Source of the DNA: Pseudorhizobium tarimense
GTDB taxonomy: Bacteria > Pseudomonadota > Alphaproteobacteria > Rhizobiales > Rhizobiaceae
Direction: 5' to 3'
DNA: 64,000 nucleotides
Assembly: GCF_022968135.1 (NCBI RefSeq)
Contig: NZ_JALJRA010000011.1
Location: forward strand, 124,001 to 188,000
The notes beneath the pieces are model-generated. The model saw only the letters and a list, made by a program, of their open reading frames with translations, had not been told where the DNA came from and made no database searches. The position numbers and the translations under genes were made by a program. Within the stretch, counting starts at the first letter, position 1. Each line of letters opens with the position of its first letter. Shown here piece by piece: positions 26,891-34,991 of the stretch.

Positions 26891-28264
26891 CTATTCCGCT
26901 GCCGGTGAAAATCGCCGGTGTCCGGCGCCGATATGCCTTGCCGGCAGTCGAGGCTGTCCGAACAGCTTCTGCCGCAGCGGTCCCTCGCTATAAGCCGTCT
27001 TGTACAGGCCTCGATCCTGCAGGATCGGTATCACCGATTCAATGATGTCGTCGAAGCATTCCGGCACCACGGTCCGCGAAAGGTTGAATCCGTCAACTCC
27101 GGCTTCATTGGCCCATTTGCCCAACTCATCGGCAATTTTTTCTGCCGATCCGATCATCGGCGGCTGGCGGCTGCCGAGCACCATCTGCTCCAGGAGCTTC
27201 CGCTTCGTCCATTGCGGACCGGCGGTTCGGGTCATCGCCTCGACGTTGGACACGATTGCGGCACTCTTGCCGGTCTCGATCGGCTCGTCCAAGTCGTACT
27301 TGGCAAAGTCGATCCCCATCGATGCTGCGGCGTGAACCAGGGCTGCCTCGGAGCTCACATAGGCGCGGTAGTCTTCGTACTTCTCCTGCGCCTCCTTGTC
27401 CGTCCGCCCGGTGACGATCGTTGCGCCCATGAAGACCTTGATGTCATCGGGCTTCCTGCCCCGATCGGTGGCACGCGTGCGAATGTCGTCGATGATCGCC
27501 TTGACCCCTTCGATCTTCTGGCCGTTAACGAATACGCATTCCGCATGGGTTGCGGCGAACTGACGGCCACGCGTGGACGAGCCTGCCTGATAGAGCACCG
27601 GCGCCCGCTGCGGCGATGGTTCGCAGAGGTGGATCGCATCGAGGCTGTACTGCGGCCCCTTGTGCCTGATCTTATGGACCTTCTGAGGATCGGCATAAAG
27701 ATGGCGGCTGGGATCGTTGACGATGGCGTCATCCTGCCAGCTTTCCTCCCAAAGCCTGTAGACGACATTCATATATTCGTCGGCCAGGTCGTAACGGTCG
27801 TCGTGCGCTGCTTGCGCATCCAGCCCGATCGCCTTCGCTGCGCTGTCCAGATAGCCCGTGACGATGTTCCAGCCGATTCGGCCATTGGTCAGATGGTCCA
27901 GCGTCGACATCCGGCGCGCGAAGAGGAAGGGAGCCTCGTAGGTCAGGTTGGCGGTGATGCCGAAAGCAAGATGCTTCGTGACGGCGGCCATCGCCGGCAC
28001 GAGCAACATGGGGTCGTTTACGGGCACCTGCACTGCCCCGCGAAGCGCGGCCGCATTGCTGCCGCCATAGACGTCGTTTACGCCGACGACGTCGGCCATG
28101 AAGATCCCGTCGAACAACCCCGCTTCCAGCCGGCGAGCATAGTCAATCCAGTAGGAGAGATCGGTGTAACGCCCCGACTGATCGCGCGGATGTGCCCAGA
28201 GGCCCTGCTGAATGTGGCCTACGCAGTTCATGTCGAATGCGTTGAACAGGATCTTCTTCGCCAT
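26891..28264 (-). CDS. LLM-class flavin-dependent monooxygenase (NtaA/SnaA/DszA type)
   Basis: This 457-residue protein belongs to the bacterial-luciferase-like NtaA/DszA group: KILFNAFDMNCVGHIQQGLWAHP, EAGLFDGIFMADVVGV, the LTNGRIGWNIVTGYLDSAAKAIGL block, and YQAGSSTRGRQFAATHAECVFV are all group hallmarks. It uses FMNH2 from the adjacent reductase and oxygen to cleave C-N or C-S bonds in chelators, sulfones or similar compounds. GGGAG precedes the ATG. It is divergent from an XRE-cupin regulator. Group membership is sure; the substrate is not. Confidence 0.9.
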   Translation of the reverse strand: MAKKILFNAFDMNCVGHIQQGLWAHPRDQSGRYTDLSYWIDYARRLEAGLFDGIFMADVVGVNDVYGGSNAAALRGAVQVPVNDPMLLVPAMAAVTKHLAFGITANLTYEAPFLFARRMSTLDHLTNGRIGWNIVTGYLDSAAKAIGLDAQAAHDDRYDLADEYMNVVYRLWEESWQDDAIVNDPSRHLYADPQKVHKIRHKGPQYSLDAIHLCEPSPQRAPVLYQAGSSTRGRQFAATHAECVFVNGQKIEGVKAIIDDIRTRATDRGRKPDDIKVFMGATIVTGRTDKEAQEKYEDYRAYVSSEAALVHAAASMGIDFAKYDLDEPIETGKSAAIVSNVEAMTRTAGPQWTKRKLLEQMVLGSRQPPMIGSAEKIADELGKWANEAGVDGFNLSRTVVPECFDDIIESVIPILQDRGLYKTAYSEGPLRQKLFGQPRLPARHIGAGHRRFSPAAE

Positions 28265-28299
28265 GCCGCTCTCCCGCCTCGTTGCTTCCAGAGGCCGTC

Positions 28300-28327
28300 T
28301 CCTATAGGATCTAGTCGTCCACTATAG
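28300..28327. promoter_or_regulatory. Candidate operator between the monooxygenase operon and its regulator
   Basis: A perfect 10-base palindrome, TCCTATAGGA (28300-28309), and a second CTATAG (28322-28327) lie in the 70-base divergent gap. The CTATAG cores are 20 bases apart, about two helical turns. Position and symmetry fit an operator for the XRE-cupin regulator controlling both directions. No experimental motif is known to me for it. Confidence 0.4.
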
Positions 28328-28334
28328 AAGACGA

Positions 28335-28916
28335 TTGACGAAAGGCAAGCAGGTGCAGGAACAAGCGAAAGATCCGGTTCATGCCATTGCTGCGCGCCTG
28401 AAACGCGAGCGGGAGGTCAGGCACTGGTCGCTTTCCGACCTCGCTCATCGTTCCGGTGTCTCAAAGGCCATGATCAGCAAGGTCGAGCGGGGGGAGGCAA
28501 GCCCGACCGCGACAGTGCTCGGTCGTCTCTCAGGTGCATTCGGATTGCCACTCTCGGTCCTGCTGGCGTTGGCGGAGCAGGCGCCAGAGCGACTCAGACC
28601 GCATGTTGAGCAGCCGGTGTGGCACGATCCTGAAACAGGCTATATGCGGCGGGCGGTATCGCCCGCGGGCTCTGCGGTGGAACTGGTGGAGGTGTCCTTG
28701 CCGCCCAAAGTGCGTGTCCCCTATCCCGCCTCAGCATTTGCGTTTCAGCAGCAGCAAATCTGGATGATCTCGGGCGAGCTGGAGTTCTTTGAGGGAGAGG
28801 TAGTGCACCATCTCGCAAAGGGAGATTGTCTGCTTCTCGGCCCGCCGGCAGACTGTGTCTTCTTCAATGCGGGCAATGAACCTACGCATTATCTGATCAC
28901 TCTCACGAGACGGTGA
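28335..28916 (+). CDS. XRE-family regulator with C-terminal cupin domain
   Basis: Predicted 193 residues. An N-terminal Cro/C1-type helix-turn-helix (VRHWSLSDLAHRSGVSKAMISKVERGEASPTATVLGRL, ~residues 28-66) is joined to a ~100-residue cupin (PASAFAFQQQQIWMISGELEFFEGEVVHHLAKGDCLLL). The cupin probably senses a small molecule. Start codon is ambiguous: TTG at 28335 or GTG at 28353, the latter with a plausible AAAGG upstream. Divergent placement from the LLM monooxygenase operon makes it the likely local regulator. Confidence 0.87.
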   Translation: MTKGKQVQEQAKDPVHAIAARLKREREVRHWSLSDLAHRSGVSKAMISKVERGEASPTATVLGRLSGAFGLPLSVLLALAEQAPERLRPHVEQPVWHDPETGYMRRAVSPAGSAVELVEVSLPPKVRVPYPASAFAFQQQQIWMISGELEFFEGEVVHHLAKGDCLLLGPPADCVFFNAGNEPTHYLITLTRR

Positions 28917-28929
28917 GGCAGGAATTCCT

Positions 28930-28954
28930 GGAACCGCGCAGTCGGGCAGCCGTT
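28930..28954 (+). promoter_or_regulatory. EcfG-type stress promoter
   Basis: GGAAC (28930-28934), a 16-base spacer and CGTT (28951-28954) match the general-stress consensus exactly. The -10 ends 33 bases before the ATG of the flavodoxin-fold reductase at 28988, which has its own AGGAG. Confidence 0.65.
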
Positions 28955-28987
28955 CCGATGGCAGCCTTATCTTTCCAGGAGTGAAAG

Positions 28988-29599
28988 ATGTCTCTTACCG
29001 CGCTCGCCCTCAATGCCACGCTCAAGTCTAGCGGCGGAGAACCCTCTTCGACCGACCGCATGCTCCGCCTCATCGAGGCTTCGATGAAGCCGATGGGTGT
29101 CGAGACCACTATCCTTCGACTGGCAGACTACAACATCAAGTCCGGTGTGCTTTCGGATGAAGGCGAGGGTGACGAATGGCCGAAGATCCGGCAGATGGTG
29201 CTTGACGCGGATATCCTGATCCTCGGGACGCCGATCTGGATGGGACAGCCTTCCAGCGTTGCCAAGCGTGCGCTGGAGCGGATGGACGCCTTTCTCAGCG
29301 AAACAGACGATCAGGGGAGGATGGTATCGTACGGACGCGTGGCTGCGGTTGCGGTTGTCGGCAACGAGGACGGTGTGCACCACGTTTCGGCCGAGCTTTA
29401 CCAGGCGCTGAGCGACGTCGGCTTCACCATCCCCGCCAACGCCGTGGCCTACTGGGTCGGGGAAGCAATGAACAGCACCAACTTTAGCGATCTCGAGAAG
29501 ATCCCGGAGAAGGTCACCAGCACCGTTGGCATGCTCGCCCGCAACACGGTCCATCTCGCGAAGCTGTTGAAGGACAACCAGTATCCCGGCGAGAAGTAA
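28988..29599 (+). CDS. Flavodoxin-fold NAD(P)H-dependent oxidoreductase
   Basis: This 203-residue protein opens with ALALNATLKSSGGEPSSTDRML, a phosphate-binding loop for FMN of the NADPH-dependent FMN reductase family, and has ILILGTPIWMGQPSSVAKRALERMDAF as the second FMN loop. Relatives reduce quinones, azo compounds or FMN and protect against electrophiles. AGGAG precedes the ATG. A consensus EcfG-type promoter directly upstream places it in the general stress response. It is convergent with the cyd operon, ending right at the small DUF2474-like gene. Confidence 0.85.
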   Translation: MSLTALALNATLKSSGGEPSSTDRMLRLIEASMKPMGVETTILRLADYNIKSGVLSDEGEGDEWPKIRQMVLDADILILGTPIWMGQPSSVAKRALERMDAFLSETDDQGRMVSYGRVAAVAVVGNEDGVHHVSAELYQALSDVGFTIPANAVAYWVGEAMNSTNFSDLEKIPEKVTSTVGMLARNTVHLAKLLKDNQYPGEK

Positions 29600-29713
29600 T
29601 CAGGCGCCAAGCCAGAGCTTGATCAGCAATCCCACGGTCGCGACGCAGACCACACCGGCAAGCCAAAGTCCGATGAACCAGAGGATCCGCTTGCCGGTAC
29701 CAGGGCCGGGCAT
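29600..29713 (-). CDS. DUF2474-like small membrane subunit of the bd-type oxidase
   Basis: This 37-residue open frame starts at an ATG whose A is the last base of the cydB stop (TGATG), so it is translationally coupled to cydB. It has a short charged N-terminus (PGPGTGKRI) and one transmembrane segment (LWFIGLWLAGVVCVATVGLL) ending in KLWLGA. Tiny single-span proteins at this place (CydX, CydZ, DUF2474) stabilise cytochrome bd oxidases. Its size puts it below usual gene-calling cut-offs. The stop abuts the stop of the convergent flavodoxin-fold gene with no gap. Confidence 0.8.
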   Translation of the reverse strand: MPGPGTGKRILWFIGLWLAGVVCVATVGLLIKLWLGA

Positions 29714-30717
29714 CAGTGGTAGCCCTCTTCCGGATCGACCTTGCCGCGGAAAACCCAGTAGGCATAGGTCGTGTAGGCGAGGATCAGCGGAACCAGCACC
29801 GCAGCACCGACCAGGAGGAAGGCCAGGCTCTCGTCGGGCGCGGCGGCATCCCAGATCGTCACCGATGTGGGGACGATGTAGGGGTAGAAGCTGATGCCGA
29901 TGCCCGCGTAGCCGAGGACGAATAGGCCGAGCGAGGCAATGAACGGGCGCGTATCATGAAGCGTGCGAAGCCCGTGAACCAGCGTCAGGAAGCACCCCGC
30001 AACAAGCAGGGGAACGATAACGCTGAACGCCGCCGTCGGCCAGCTGAACCAGCGCTCGAGATAAAGAGGTTCAAGGAACGGCGTCCATAGGCTGACGGAC
30101 CCCATGGCGAGAAGCGTGGCGACGCCCGACAGGTAAGCGTAGTGGCGGGCGCGATGCGCAAGGTCGCCGGTCGTTTTCATCACGAGCCACGTCGCGCCGA
30201 GCAGCGCATAGCCGACGAGGACCGCAAAGCCGGTTGCTACGGAGAACGGCGTTAGCCAGTCCCACCAGCCGCCGGCATAGGCGCGGTTCTCGACAGGAAT
30301 GCCTTGCACCAGGGCGCCGAGCGCCACGCCCTGCGCGAAAGCTGCGACGGCTGACCCGCCGGTAAAGGCCCAGTTCCAGAGTCCTTCCGCGCGGCGCGAG
30401 CGCCATCGGTACTCAAAGGCGACGCCTCGAAAGATGAGGCCGAGCAGCATCGCGATGATCGGCGCATAGAGCGCCGGCAGGATGGTCGCATAGGCAAGCG
30501 GGAAGACCGCGAGAAGGCCTCCGCCGCCCAAGACGAGCCAGGTCTCGTTGCCGTCCCAGACAGGTGCAACGCTGTTCATCATCACGTCCTTGTCGCGCTT
30601 GTCGGGAAAAAGCGGGAAGAGGATCCCAACTCCAAGGTCGAACCCGTCAAGGATCACGTAGGCGAGGACGGCGAAGGCAATGATCGCCGCCCAGATGAAC
30701 GCGAGATCAATTTCCAT
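29713..30717 (-). CDS. cydB: Cytochrome bd-type ubiquinol oxidase subunit II (CIO-type)
   Basis: This 334-residue protein has about eight transmembrane segments, with the N-terminal YVILDGFDLGVGILFPLF and GNETWLVLGGGGLLAVFP blocks diagnostic of CydB/CioB. It is the partner of CydA in reducing oxygen with quinol electrons without proton pumping. It overlaps cydA by 11 bases and is coupled to a 37-residue small subunit downstream. Together with a short Q-loop CydA the set looks like the cyanide-insensitive oxidase branch. Confidence 0.93.
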   Translation of the reverse strand: MEIDLAFIWAAIIAFAVLAYVILDGFDLGVGILFPLFPDKRDKDVMMNSVAPVWDGNETWLVLGGGGLLAVFPLAYATILPALYAPIIAMLLGLIFRGVAFEYRWRSRRAEGLWNWAFTGGSAVAAFAQGVALGALVQGIPVENRAYAGGWWDWLTPFSVATGFAVLVGYALLGATWLVMKTTGDLAHRARHYAYLSGVATLLAMGSVSLWTPFLEPLYLERWFSWPTAAFSVIVPLLVAGCFLTLVHGLRTLHDTRPFIASLGLFVLGYAGIGISFYPYIVPTSVTIWDAAAPDESLAFLLVGAAVLVPLILAYTTYAYWVFRGKVDPEEGYH

Positions 30718-32125
30718 GATGATCGTACTCCTGCTTGCGGGCGAGGTGAGGTGCCGGGGTGATGCCGGCCGTACGGATCGGGCCCTCGTCGAGATCGCCG
30801 AGCGGGTCGCGCGGCAATCTGGATATCAGGCGGAGGATGTAGAACGTGCCCGCACCGAAGACCAGGAAGTAGACGATGATGAAGGCCACCAGCGACGAGC
30901 CCACAGCGGGAGCGGAAATGGGAGAGACCGAATCCGCCGTCAGCAGGTGCCCGTAGACGGTGAACGGCTGCCGGCCCACTTCCGTCGTGACCCACCCGGC
31001 CAGGACGGCGATGAAGCCGGCCGGGCCCATGACCAGGGCGGCGCGATGCAGCCCGTCACTCTGGTAGAACGTGCCACGCCGGCGGCACCACAGGCTCCAG
31101 AGGCCGAGGCCAAGCATCGAGAAGCCGAGCAGGATCATGATGCGGAAAGACCAGAAGACAATCGGCACCGGCGGATGCAGTTCCTCGGGAACTGTGTCGA
31201 GTCCCGGAAGCGGCGCGTTGAGGTCGTGCTTCAGGATGAGGCTGGAGAGCTTAGGGATCTCGATCGCATAGTCGACACGGTTTTCGTCCGGATTGGGTAT
31301 GCCGAACAGGATGAGGGGGCCCCCATCTGGATGACTTTCGTAGTGACCTTCCATCGCCATCACCTTGGTCGGCTGATGCTCGAGCGTGTTGAGGCCATGC
31401 ATGTCTCCAGCCAGGATCTGCAGCGGCGCTACGATCGTCAGCATCCACATCGCCATCGAGAACATAGTGCCGGCGCGCAGCGGCGAAGTGTGGCGAAGAA
31501 GATGAAGCGCACCAACTGCCCCGACGACCAGAGCGGTCGTCAAATAGGCCGCGAGCACCATGTGCACGAGGCGGTAGGGGAAGGACGGGTTGAAGATGAT
31601 CGCCCACCAGTCCTCAGGCACGAACTGGCCGGCCTCGTTCATGCCGAAGCCCTGGGGGGTCTGCATCCAAGAGTTCACGGCCAGGATCCAGGTTGCCGAC
31701 ATCAGCGTGCCGAAGGCGACCATCAAGGTTGCGAAGAAGTGGAGCCGCGGACCTACGCGATGCCGCCCGAACAGCATCACCCCAAGGAAGCCCGCCTCCA
31801 GAAAAAAGGCAGAAAGGACCTCGTATCCCATTAGCGGACCGATGACTGGACCTGCCTTGTCGGAGAACACGCTCCAGTTCGTGCCGAACTGGTAGGACAT
31901 GACGATACCGGAGACGACGCCCATGCCGAAGGCCAAGGCGAAGATCGTCTTCCAGAAGTCAAAGAGCTCTATGTAGACTTCTTTCTTGGTCCAGAGCCAC
32001 AGGCCCTGCAGCACGGCGAGGTAGCTTGCGAGGCCGATGGAGAAGGCGGGGAAGATGATGTGGAACGAGACCGTGAAAGCGAACTGGAAGCGAGCCAGAA
32101 CGAGGGCATCCAGATTTTCGAACAT
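30707..32125 (-). CDS. cydA: Cytochrome bd-type ubiquinol oxidase subunit I (CIO-type)
   Basis: This 472-residue protein is the heme-carrying subunit. His22 in FTVSFHIIFP matches the high-spin heme ligand of E. coli His19, the VSGIVMSYQFGTNW block is present, and the C-terminal GRQPFTVYGHLLTADSVSP corresponds to the GRQPW signature. It is about 50 residues shorter than E. coli CydA, which fits the short quinol loop of cyanide-insensitive (CioA-type) oxidases. It provides a low-energy, high-affinity or cyanide/sulfide-resistant route to oxygen. I found no convincing FNR or EcfG site in the 303 bases upstream. Confidence 0.93.
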   Translation of the reverse strand: MFENLDALVLARFQFAFTVSFHIIFPAFSIGLASYLAVLQGLWLWTKKEVYIELFDFWKTIFALAFGMGVVSGIVMSYQFGTNWSVFSDKAGPVIGPLMGYEVLSAFFLEAGFLGVMLFGRHRVGPRLHFFATLMVAFGTLMSATWILAVNSWMQTPQGFGMNEAGQFVPEDWWAIIFNPSFPYRLVHMVLAAYLTTALVVGAVGALHLLRHTSPLRAGTMFSMAMWMLTIVAPLQILAGDMHGLNTLEHQPTKVMAMEGHYESHPDGGPLILFGIPNPDENRVDYAIEIPKLSSLILKHDLNAPLPGLDTVPEELHPPVPIVFWSFRIMILLGFSMLGLGLWSLWCRRRGTFYQSDGLHRAALVMGPAGFIAVLAGWVTTEVGRQPFTVYGHLLTADSVSPISAPAVGSSLVAFIIVYFLVFGAGTFYILRLISRLPRDPLGDLDEGPIRTAGITPAPHLARKQEYDHHGN

Positions 32126-32428
32126 GAGCTCCGCACCTCGGCCGTTGGACGCCGGCAGTTCCGGCTTCGCTCCCTAAGATGTTTTAATGCTCCCGAAGGT
32201 CAATACGGGCGCATCGCCGCAGCGGGGCAGTATGCCGCATCAGCCGCGATGAGGTATTTCGCCGCAGATTTCTCGGGCGGCGGATGCTTGAGCTGCCCGA
32301 GAGACCAAAGCTTACAGTTCCTTGGGCGATCCGATCGAGCGACGCCTTGCCTGGATCGCTCATAATCCTCAGGAACATAAGTCTCCGCGCATTGGTTCTG
32401 AGATTACCAACTCAAGAAGGAGGCACAG
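32126..32428. other. Intergenic region between cydA and the small-protein cluster
   Basis: A 303-base stretch with no credible gene. It must contain the leftward cydA promoter and holds, near its right end, an EcfG-type promoter for the rightward small-protein genes. I see no terminator, repeat or RNA gene in it; a + strand frame through most of it starts inside cydA and is composition noise. Confidence 0.6.
32372..32397 (+). promoter_or_regulatory. EcfG-type stress promoter of the small-protein cluster
   Basis: GGAAC (32372-32376), a 17-base spacer and GGTT (32394-32397) fit the general-stress consensus with the longer allowed spacer. The -10 ends 31 bases before the first small gene, which has AAGGAGG. 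Confidence 0.55.
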
Positions 32429-32698
32429 ATGAGCAAATCCGTGGAGACGACCGATCACAAGGAAATCCGTGGTTGGGTTGAAGAGCGTGGAGGCCATCCG
32501 GCACGCGTCAAGACGTCCGGCGAAGGCGGGATCCTACGGGTAGACTTCGGCGAACCCGAGGACTCTCTTGAGCAGATCAGCTGGGACGACTTCTTCTCGA
32601 TCTTCGATGAAAACGAGCTCTGCTTCCTCTACCAGGAAGAAACGTCAGGTGGAAAAACCAGCCGCTTCAACAAGTTCGTCTCCCGCAGCAAGCACTGA
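32429..32698 (+). CDS. Small acidic hypothetical protein
   Basis: This 89-residue soluble protein has AAGGAGG five bases before its ATG. It reads as a compact folded domain: KEIRGWVEERGGHPARVK, GGILRVDFGEPEDSLEQISWDDFFSIFDENELCFLYQE, then a basic tail. The same type of short protein occurs next to stress genes in rhizobia; I know no function. It opens a cluster of three small genes behind an EcfG-type promoter. Confidence 0.75.
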   Translation: MSKSVETTDHKEIRGWVEERGGHPARVKTSGEGGILRVDFGEPEDSLEQISWDDFFSIFDENELCFLYQEETSGGKTSRFNKFVSRSKH

Positions 32699-32719
32699 CA
32701 CGAGAAACAGGAGGCCAAA

Positions 32720-32926
32720 ATGGCAACCTCAAAGCACTTCCGGCAGGACCGCCCGAGCGACGCGGATCTGCAAGGCAATCCCGGGATAGGCACATCGAAA
32801 GGCCGGCACGGGCATCTGGTCGAAGGTGACATCCAGGGCGAGAACACCGAGGAAGGCGACGTGCTGAATGACACGCTTCCGTCCGGTGGCATTGATCCGG
32901 AGCAGCGCGGCCGCGACAACAAGTAG
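32720..32926 (+). CDS. Small hydrophilic hypothetical protein
   Basis: This 68-residue protein is rich in Gly, Asp, Arg and Gln with almost no hydrophobic core, so it is probably disordered. AGGAGG lies before the ATG. Its start MATSKHFRQ resembles that of the 73-residue protein at 37775 (NSKHFGAGG), suggesting a shared short family. Second gene of the three-gene stress cluster; hydrophilin-like protection is a guess. Confidence 0.7.
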   Translation: MATSKHFRQDRPSDADLQGNPGIGTSKGRHGHLVEGDIQGENTEEGDVLNDTLPSGGIDPEQRGRDNK

Positions 32927-32943
32927 CGAAAGCGAGACGTGAC

Positions 32944-33192
32944 ATGCAAGGCAACAAGACACATCAACAACAACGCGACATCATCGAGAAGCGCGTCAAT
33001 ACCTCCAATGCCGGCGAGGACTTCGATGCGCGCGCTGACCTCGAGCGCAACGAGGCTGCGCGAGAAGCCTACCGCAAAGGCGACACTCTCAGCATGAAGG
33101 CGGCGGAGCTTTCCATGAATGAAAACGATCCGGCGATCGTGCGGGGCGTCAACCAGGAAAGCGAGCACAACAAGCATTCTGGTTCCGAGTAA
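32944..33192 (+). CDS. Small charged hypothetical protein
   Basis: This 82-residue, highly charged protein (QQRDIIEKRVNTSN, ADLERNEAAREAYRKGD) is probably helical or disordered, without signal or membrane segment. It starts 17 bases after the previous gene, with GAAAGCGAG upstream as a weak ribosome site, and is followed at once by a strong GC-rich hairpin, so it ends the small-protein cluster. Function unknown. Confidence 0.7.
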   Translation: MQGNKTHQQQRDIIEKRVNTSNAGEDFDARADLERNEAAREAYRKGDTLSMKAAELSMNENDPAIVRGVNQESEHNKHSGSE

Positions 33193-33196
33193 CAAG

Positions 33197-33227
33197 GCGG
33201 GGGAGGGCTAATCGCCTCCTCCCCCGC
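33197..33227. terminator. Bidirectional GC-rich terminator hairpin
   Basis: A perfect 10-base-pair stem, GCGGGGGAGG with CCTCCCCCGC, and an 11-base loop lies between the rightward small-protein cluster and the leftward endonuclease-like gene, 4-5 bases from each stop. No U-run follows on either strand, so efficiency as an intrinsic terminator is uncertain. Confidence 0.55.
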
Positions 33228-33232
33228 AAATG

Positions 33233-33988
33233 CTAGATTCGGATCGTTGCCAGCAGTGGCAGATGGTCGGATGCACGGCGGGTCAGGCGCGTCGAGACAA
33301 CCTGCGTTTCCACAACCTGGATCTCCTGGGAAACGAAGATGTGATCGAGGCGCATGAATGGGTAACGTGATGGAAACGTCCTGCGCAAACCGGATCCCGA
33401 TGCGCGTTGCGCGTCCTTCAGATGACTGGCGAACTGCTTGTAGGCTGCCGAGCGCCCGACGGAGTTCAGGTCGCCGATCAGTATCCGCGAGGTTTCCCGG
33501 CAGGATGGATGTCCGAGCCAGGTTGGGCCGAGAAGGGACGACGCCTGTTGCATCCGGTCTCGCGCACGGAGACCGAGATGCGTGTTAAAGATCTGAAATT
33601 GCTTGTCTCCGGCTGTCACTTCCACCCAGACCGCACCGCGCTGCTCACCGGTAGACGGCAACATTCCCCCCTTTACGAACCTCATCGGAAGCGCAGTCAG
33701 GATGGCGTCGCCGTAGCGCTCTTCAGCGACATGCAGTGCAGCGTGGAAGTGAAACTCCATCTTCAGAAGCGAGGCAATGATATGAGCCTGATCTGTGCCG
33801 CCTGTGCGCCGGCGGCCGACGTCCAGTTCCTGCAGGCCAATGATATCGGGTGATAGTTCGGCTATAACTTCGGCAATACGCGCCGGATCAAGCTTTCCGT
33901 CTGTGCCGATGCAGCTGTGAACGTTATAGCTCAGGATTTTGAGGAGGCGCCCAAACAGGGGCTCGGTCTGCGGTTCTTGGGATGCCAT
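33233..33988 (-). CDS. Endonuclease/exonuclease/phosphatase-family protein (YbhP-like)
   Basis: Predicted 251 residues of the EEP fold: ILSYNVHSCIG, GLQELDVGRRRT with the metal-binding Glu, FNTHLGLRARDR, ILIGDLNS and the final RRASDHLPLLATI Asp-His pair. The order next to a YbhN-like and a cardiolipin-synthase-like gene matches E. coli ybhP-clsB-ybhN, where the EEP protein is thought to act in phospholipid metabolism and not on DNA. The ATG at 33988 is preferred to upstream in-frame starts because these overlap its promoter. A minus-strand EcfG-type promoter lies 10-34 bases upstream, giving a very short leader. Confidence 0.85.
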   Translation of the reverse strand: MASQEPQTEPLFGRLLKILSYNVHSCIGTDGKLDPARIAEVIAELSPDIIGLQELDVGRRRTGGTDQAHIIASLLKMEFHFHAALHVAEERYGDAILTALPMRFVKGGMLPSTGEQRGAVWVEVTAGDKQFQIFNTHLGLRARDRMQQASSLLGPTWLGHPSCRETSRILIGDLNSVGRSAAYKQFASHLKDAQRASGSGLRRTFPSRYPFMRLDHIFVSQEIQVVETQVVSTRLTRRASDHLPLLATIRI

Positions 33989-33995
33989 GCAGCAG

Positions 33996-34020
33996 GGAAC
34001 CCGTTCGTCTTGCTTTCGTT
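33996..34020 (+). promoter_or_regulatory. EcfG-type stress promoter, rightward member of an overlapping pair
   Basis: On the plus strand, GGAAC (33996-34000), 16 bases, CGTT (34017-34020), a full consensus match. It faces the YbhN-like gene starting at 34050, 29 bases beyond the -10. The -35 of each direction overlaps the -10 of the other, so the two transcripts should compete for one holoenzyme. Confidence 0.6.
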
Positions 34021-34022
34021 CC
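33998..34022 (-). promoter_or_regulatory. EcfG-type stress promoter, leftward member of an overlapping pair
   Basis: On the minus strand, GGAAC (34022-34018), 16 bases, GGTT (34001-33998). It drives the YbhP-like gene starting at 33988. It almost completely overlaps a plus-strand promoter, because the sequence is an inverted repeat (GGGAACCCG ... CGTTCCC). Confidence 0.55.
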
Positions 34023-34049
34023 CTGCTAGCAGATAACGAAGGGGGAGAA

Positions 34050-34991
34050 ATGATCACCAGGCAGCGTCTGTTAAAGTTGGCCGTTCTCGCTGCCATCATC
34101 TTCGCCGCGATAATGGTCTATCGAAGTCTCGGACGCTATACCTGGTCTGAATTCACCGCTTCCGTGCAGGCCATTCCGGCGGGTCATTTGTTGACCTCGT
34201 TCGGGTTCGTAATCGCTTCCTATTGCTGTCTCACCGGATTTGATTGGCTTGCGGTAAGATATGCAGGTCACCCTCTCCGTTATCCTCGGACGGCGGTTGC
34301 CTCTTTCACGAGCTTGTCGATCGGTCACAATGTCGGGCTGGCGGCGTTAAGCAGCGGGGCCGTCCGCTATCGTTTTTACTCGCGCTGGGGCCTGTCCCCT
34401 GAGCAGGTGGCGAAGGTAATCGTCTTCTGCGGCTTCACGGTCGCCGTAGGGCTTCAAACTCTCGCGGCAATCGCCCTCCTGTCCTCGCCCAACGGGCGAG
34501 GAGACATGCTGGGGCTTTCTTCCGAGGCATCGGTTGTTCTCGGGATCGCCATCCTTTCATTGCCGGCCGCCTACCTCCTCCTCTGCTGGCGCGTGAGGCG
34601 GTCGCTGGTCCTCGGCCGCTGGCGTTTGGAGCCACCTTCGCTTCGGCTGGCGGTGGGGCAAGTCGTCGTCGGTACCCTCAATTTCGCCTGCGTCGCCGGC
34701 GCAATCCACCAACTCCTGCTCGCTGTCGCGCAGGTGAGGTATCTGGAGGTTGCGACAGCCTATGTGACCTCGAACATCGCAGCCCTCATCAGCCATGTTC
34801 CCGGCGGACTAGGTGTGTTGGAGGCGACCATGCTTGGCCTGCTTCCGCATGCCGGTGCGATCGGAGCACTTGTTGTCTTCCGCGTGCTCTATTTCTTCGT
34901 TCCATTGATGATCGGCGTGCCTACGCTGATCATCAGCGAGGCCTATTTCCGCCGCCAGCCGCCCAGGCTACCCGAGCAGGCGACGGGATAG
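34050..34991 (+). CDS. YbhN-like flippase-family membrane protein (UPF0104)
   Basis: Predicted 313 residues with about eight transmembrane segments; SFTSLSIGHNVGLAALSSGAVRYRFYSRWGLS and ISHVPGGLGVLEATML are the conserved UPF0104 blocks. GGGGGAG is directly upstream of the ATG at 34050. In E. coli ybhN sits in an operon with clsB and ybhP; here the same three functions are arranged around one bidirectional stress promoter, with a tail-to-tail 24-base overlap with the PLD gene. It probably handles or flips phospholipid. Confidence 0.82.
   Translation: MITRQRLLKLAVLAAIIFAAIMVYRSLGRYTWSEFTASVQAIPAGHLLTSFGFVIASYCCLTGFDWLAVRYAGHPLRYPRTAVASFTSLSIGHNVGLAALSSGAVRYRFYSRWGLSPEQVAKVIVFCGFTVAVGLQTLAAIALLSSPNGRGDMLGLSSEASVVLGIAILSLPAAYLLLCWRVRRSLVLGRWRLEPPSLRLAVGQVVVGTLNFACVAGAIHQLLLAVAQVRYLEVATAYVTSNIAALISHVPGGLGVLEATMLGLLPHAGAIGALVVFRVLYFFVPLMIGVPTLIISEAYFRRQPPRLPEQATG

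Noticed and set aside
32155-32159. GGAAC on the minus strand upstream of cydA as a stress promoter
   Set aside because: No GTT element occurs at 16-17 bases, so the -10 is missing.
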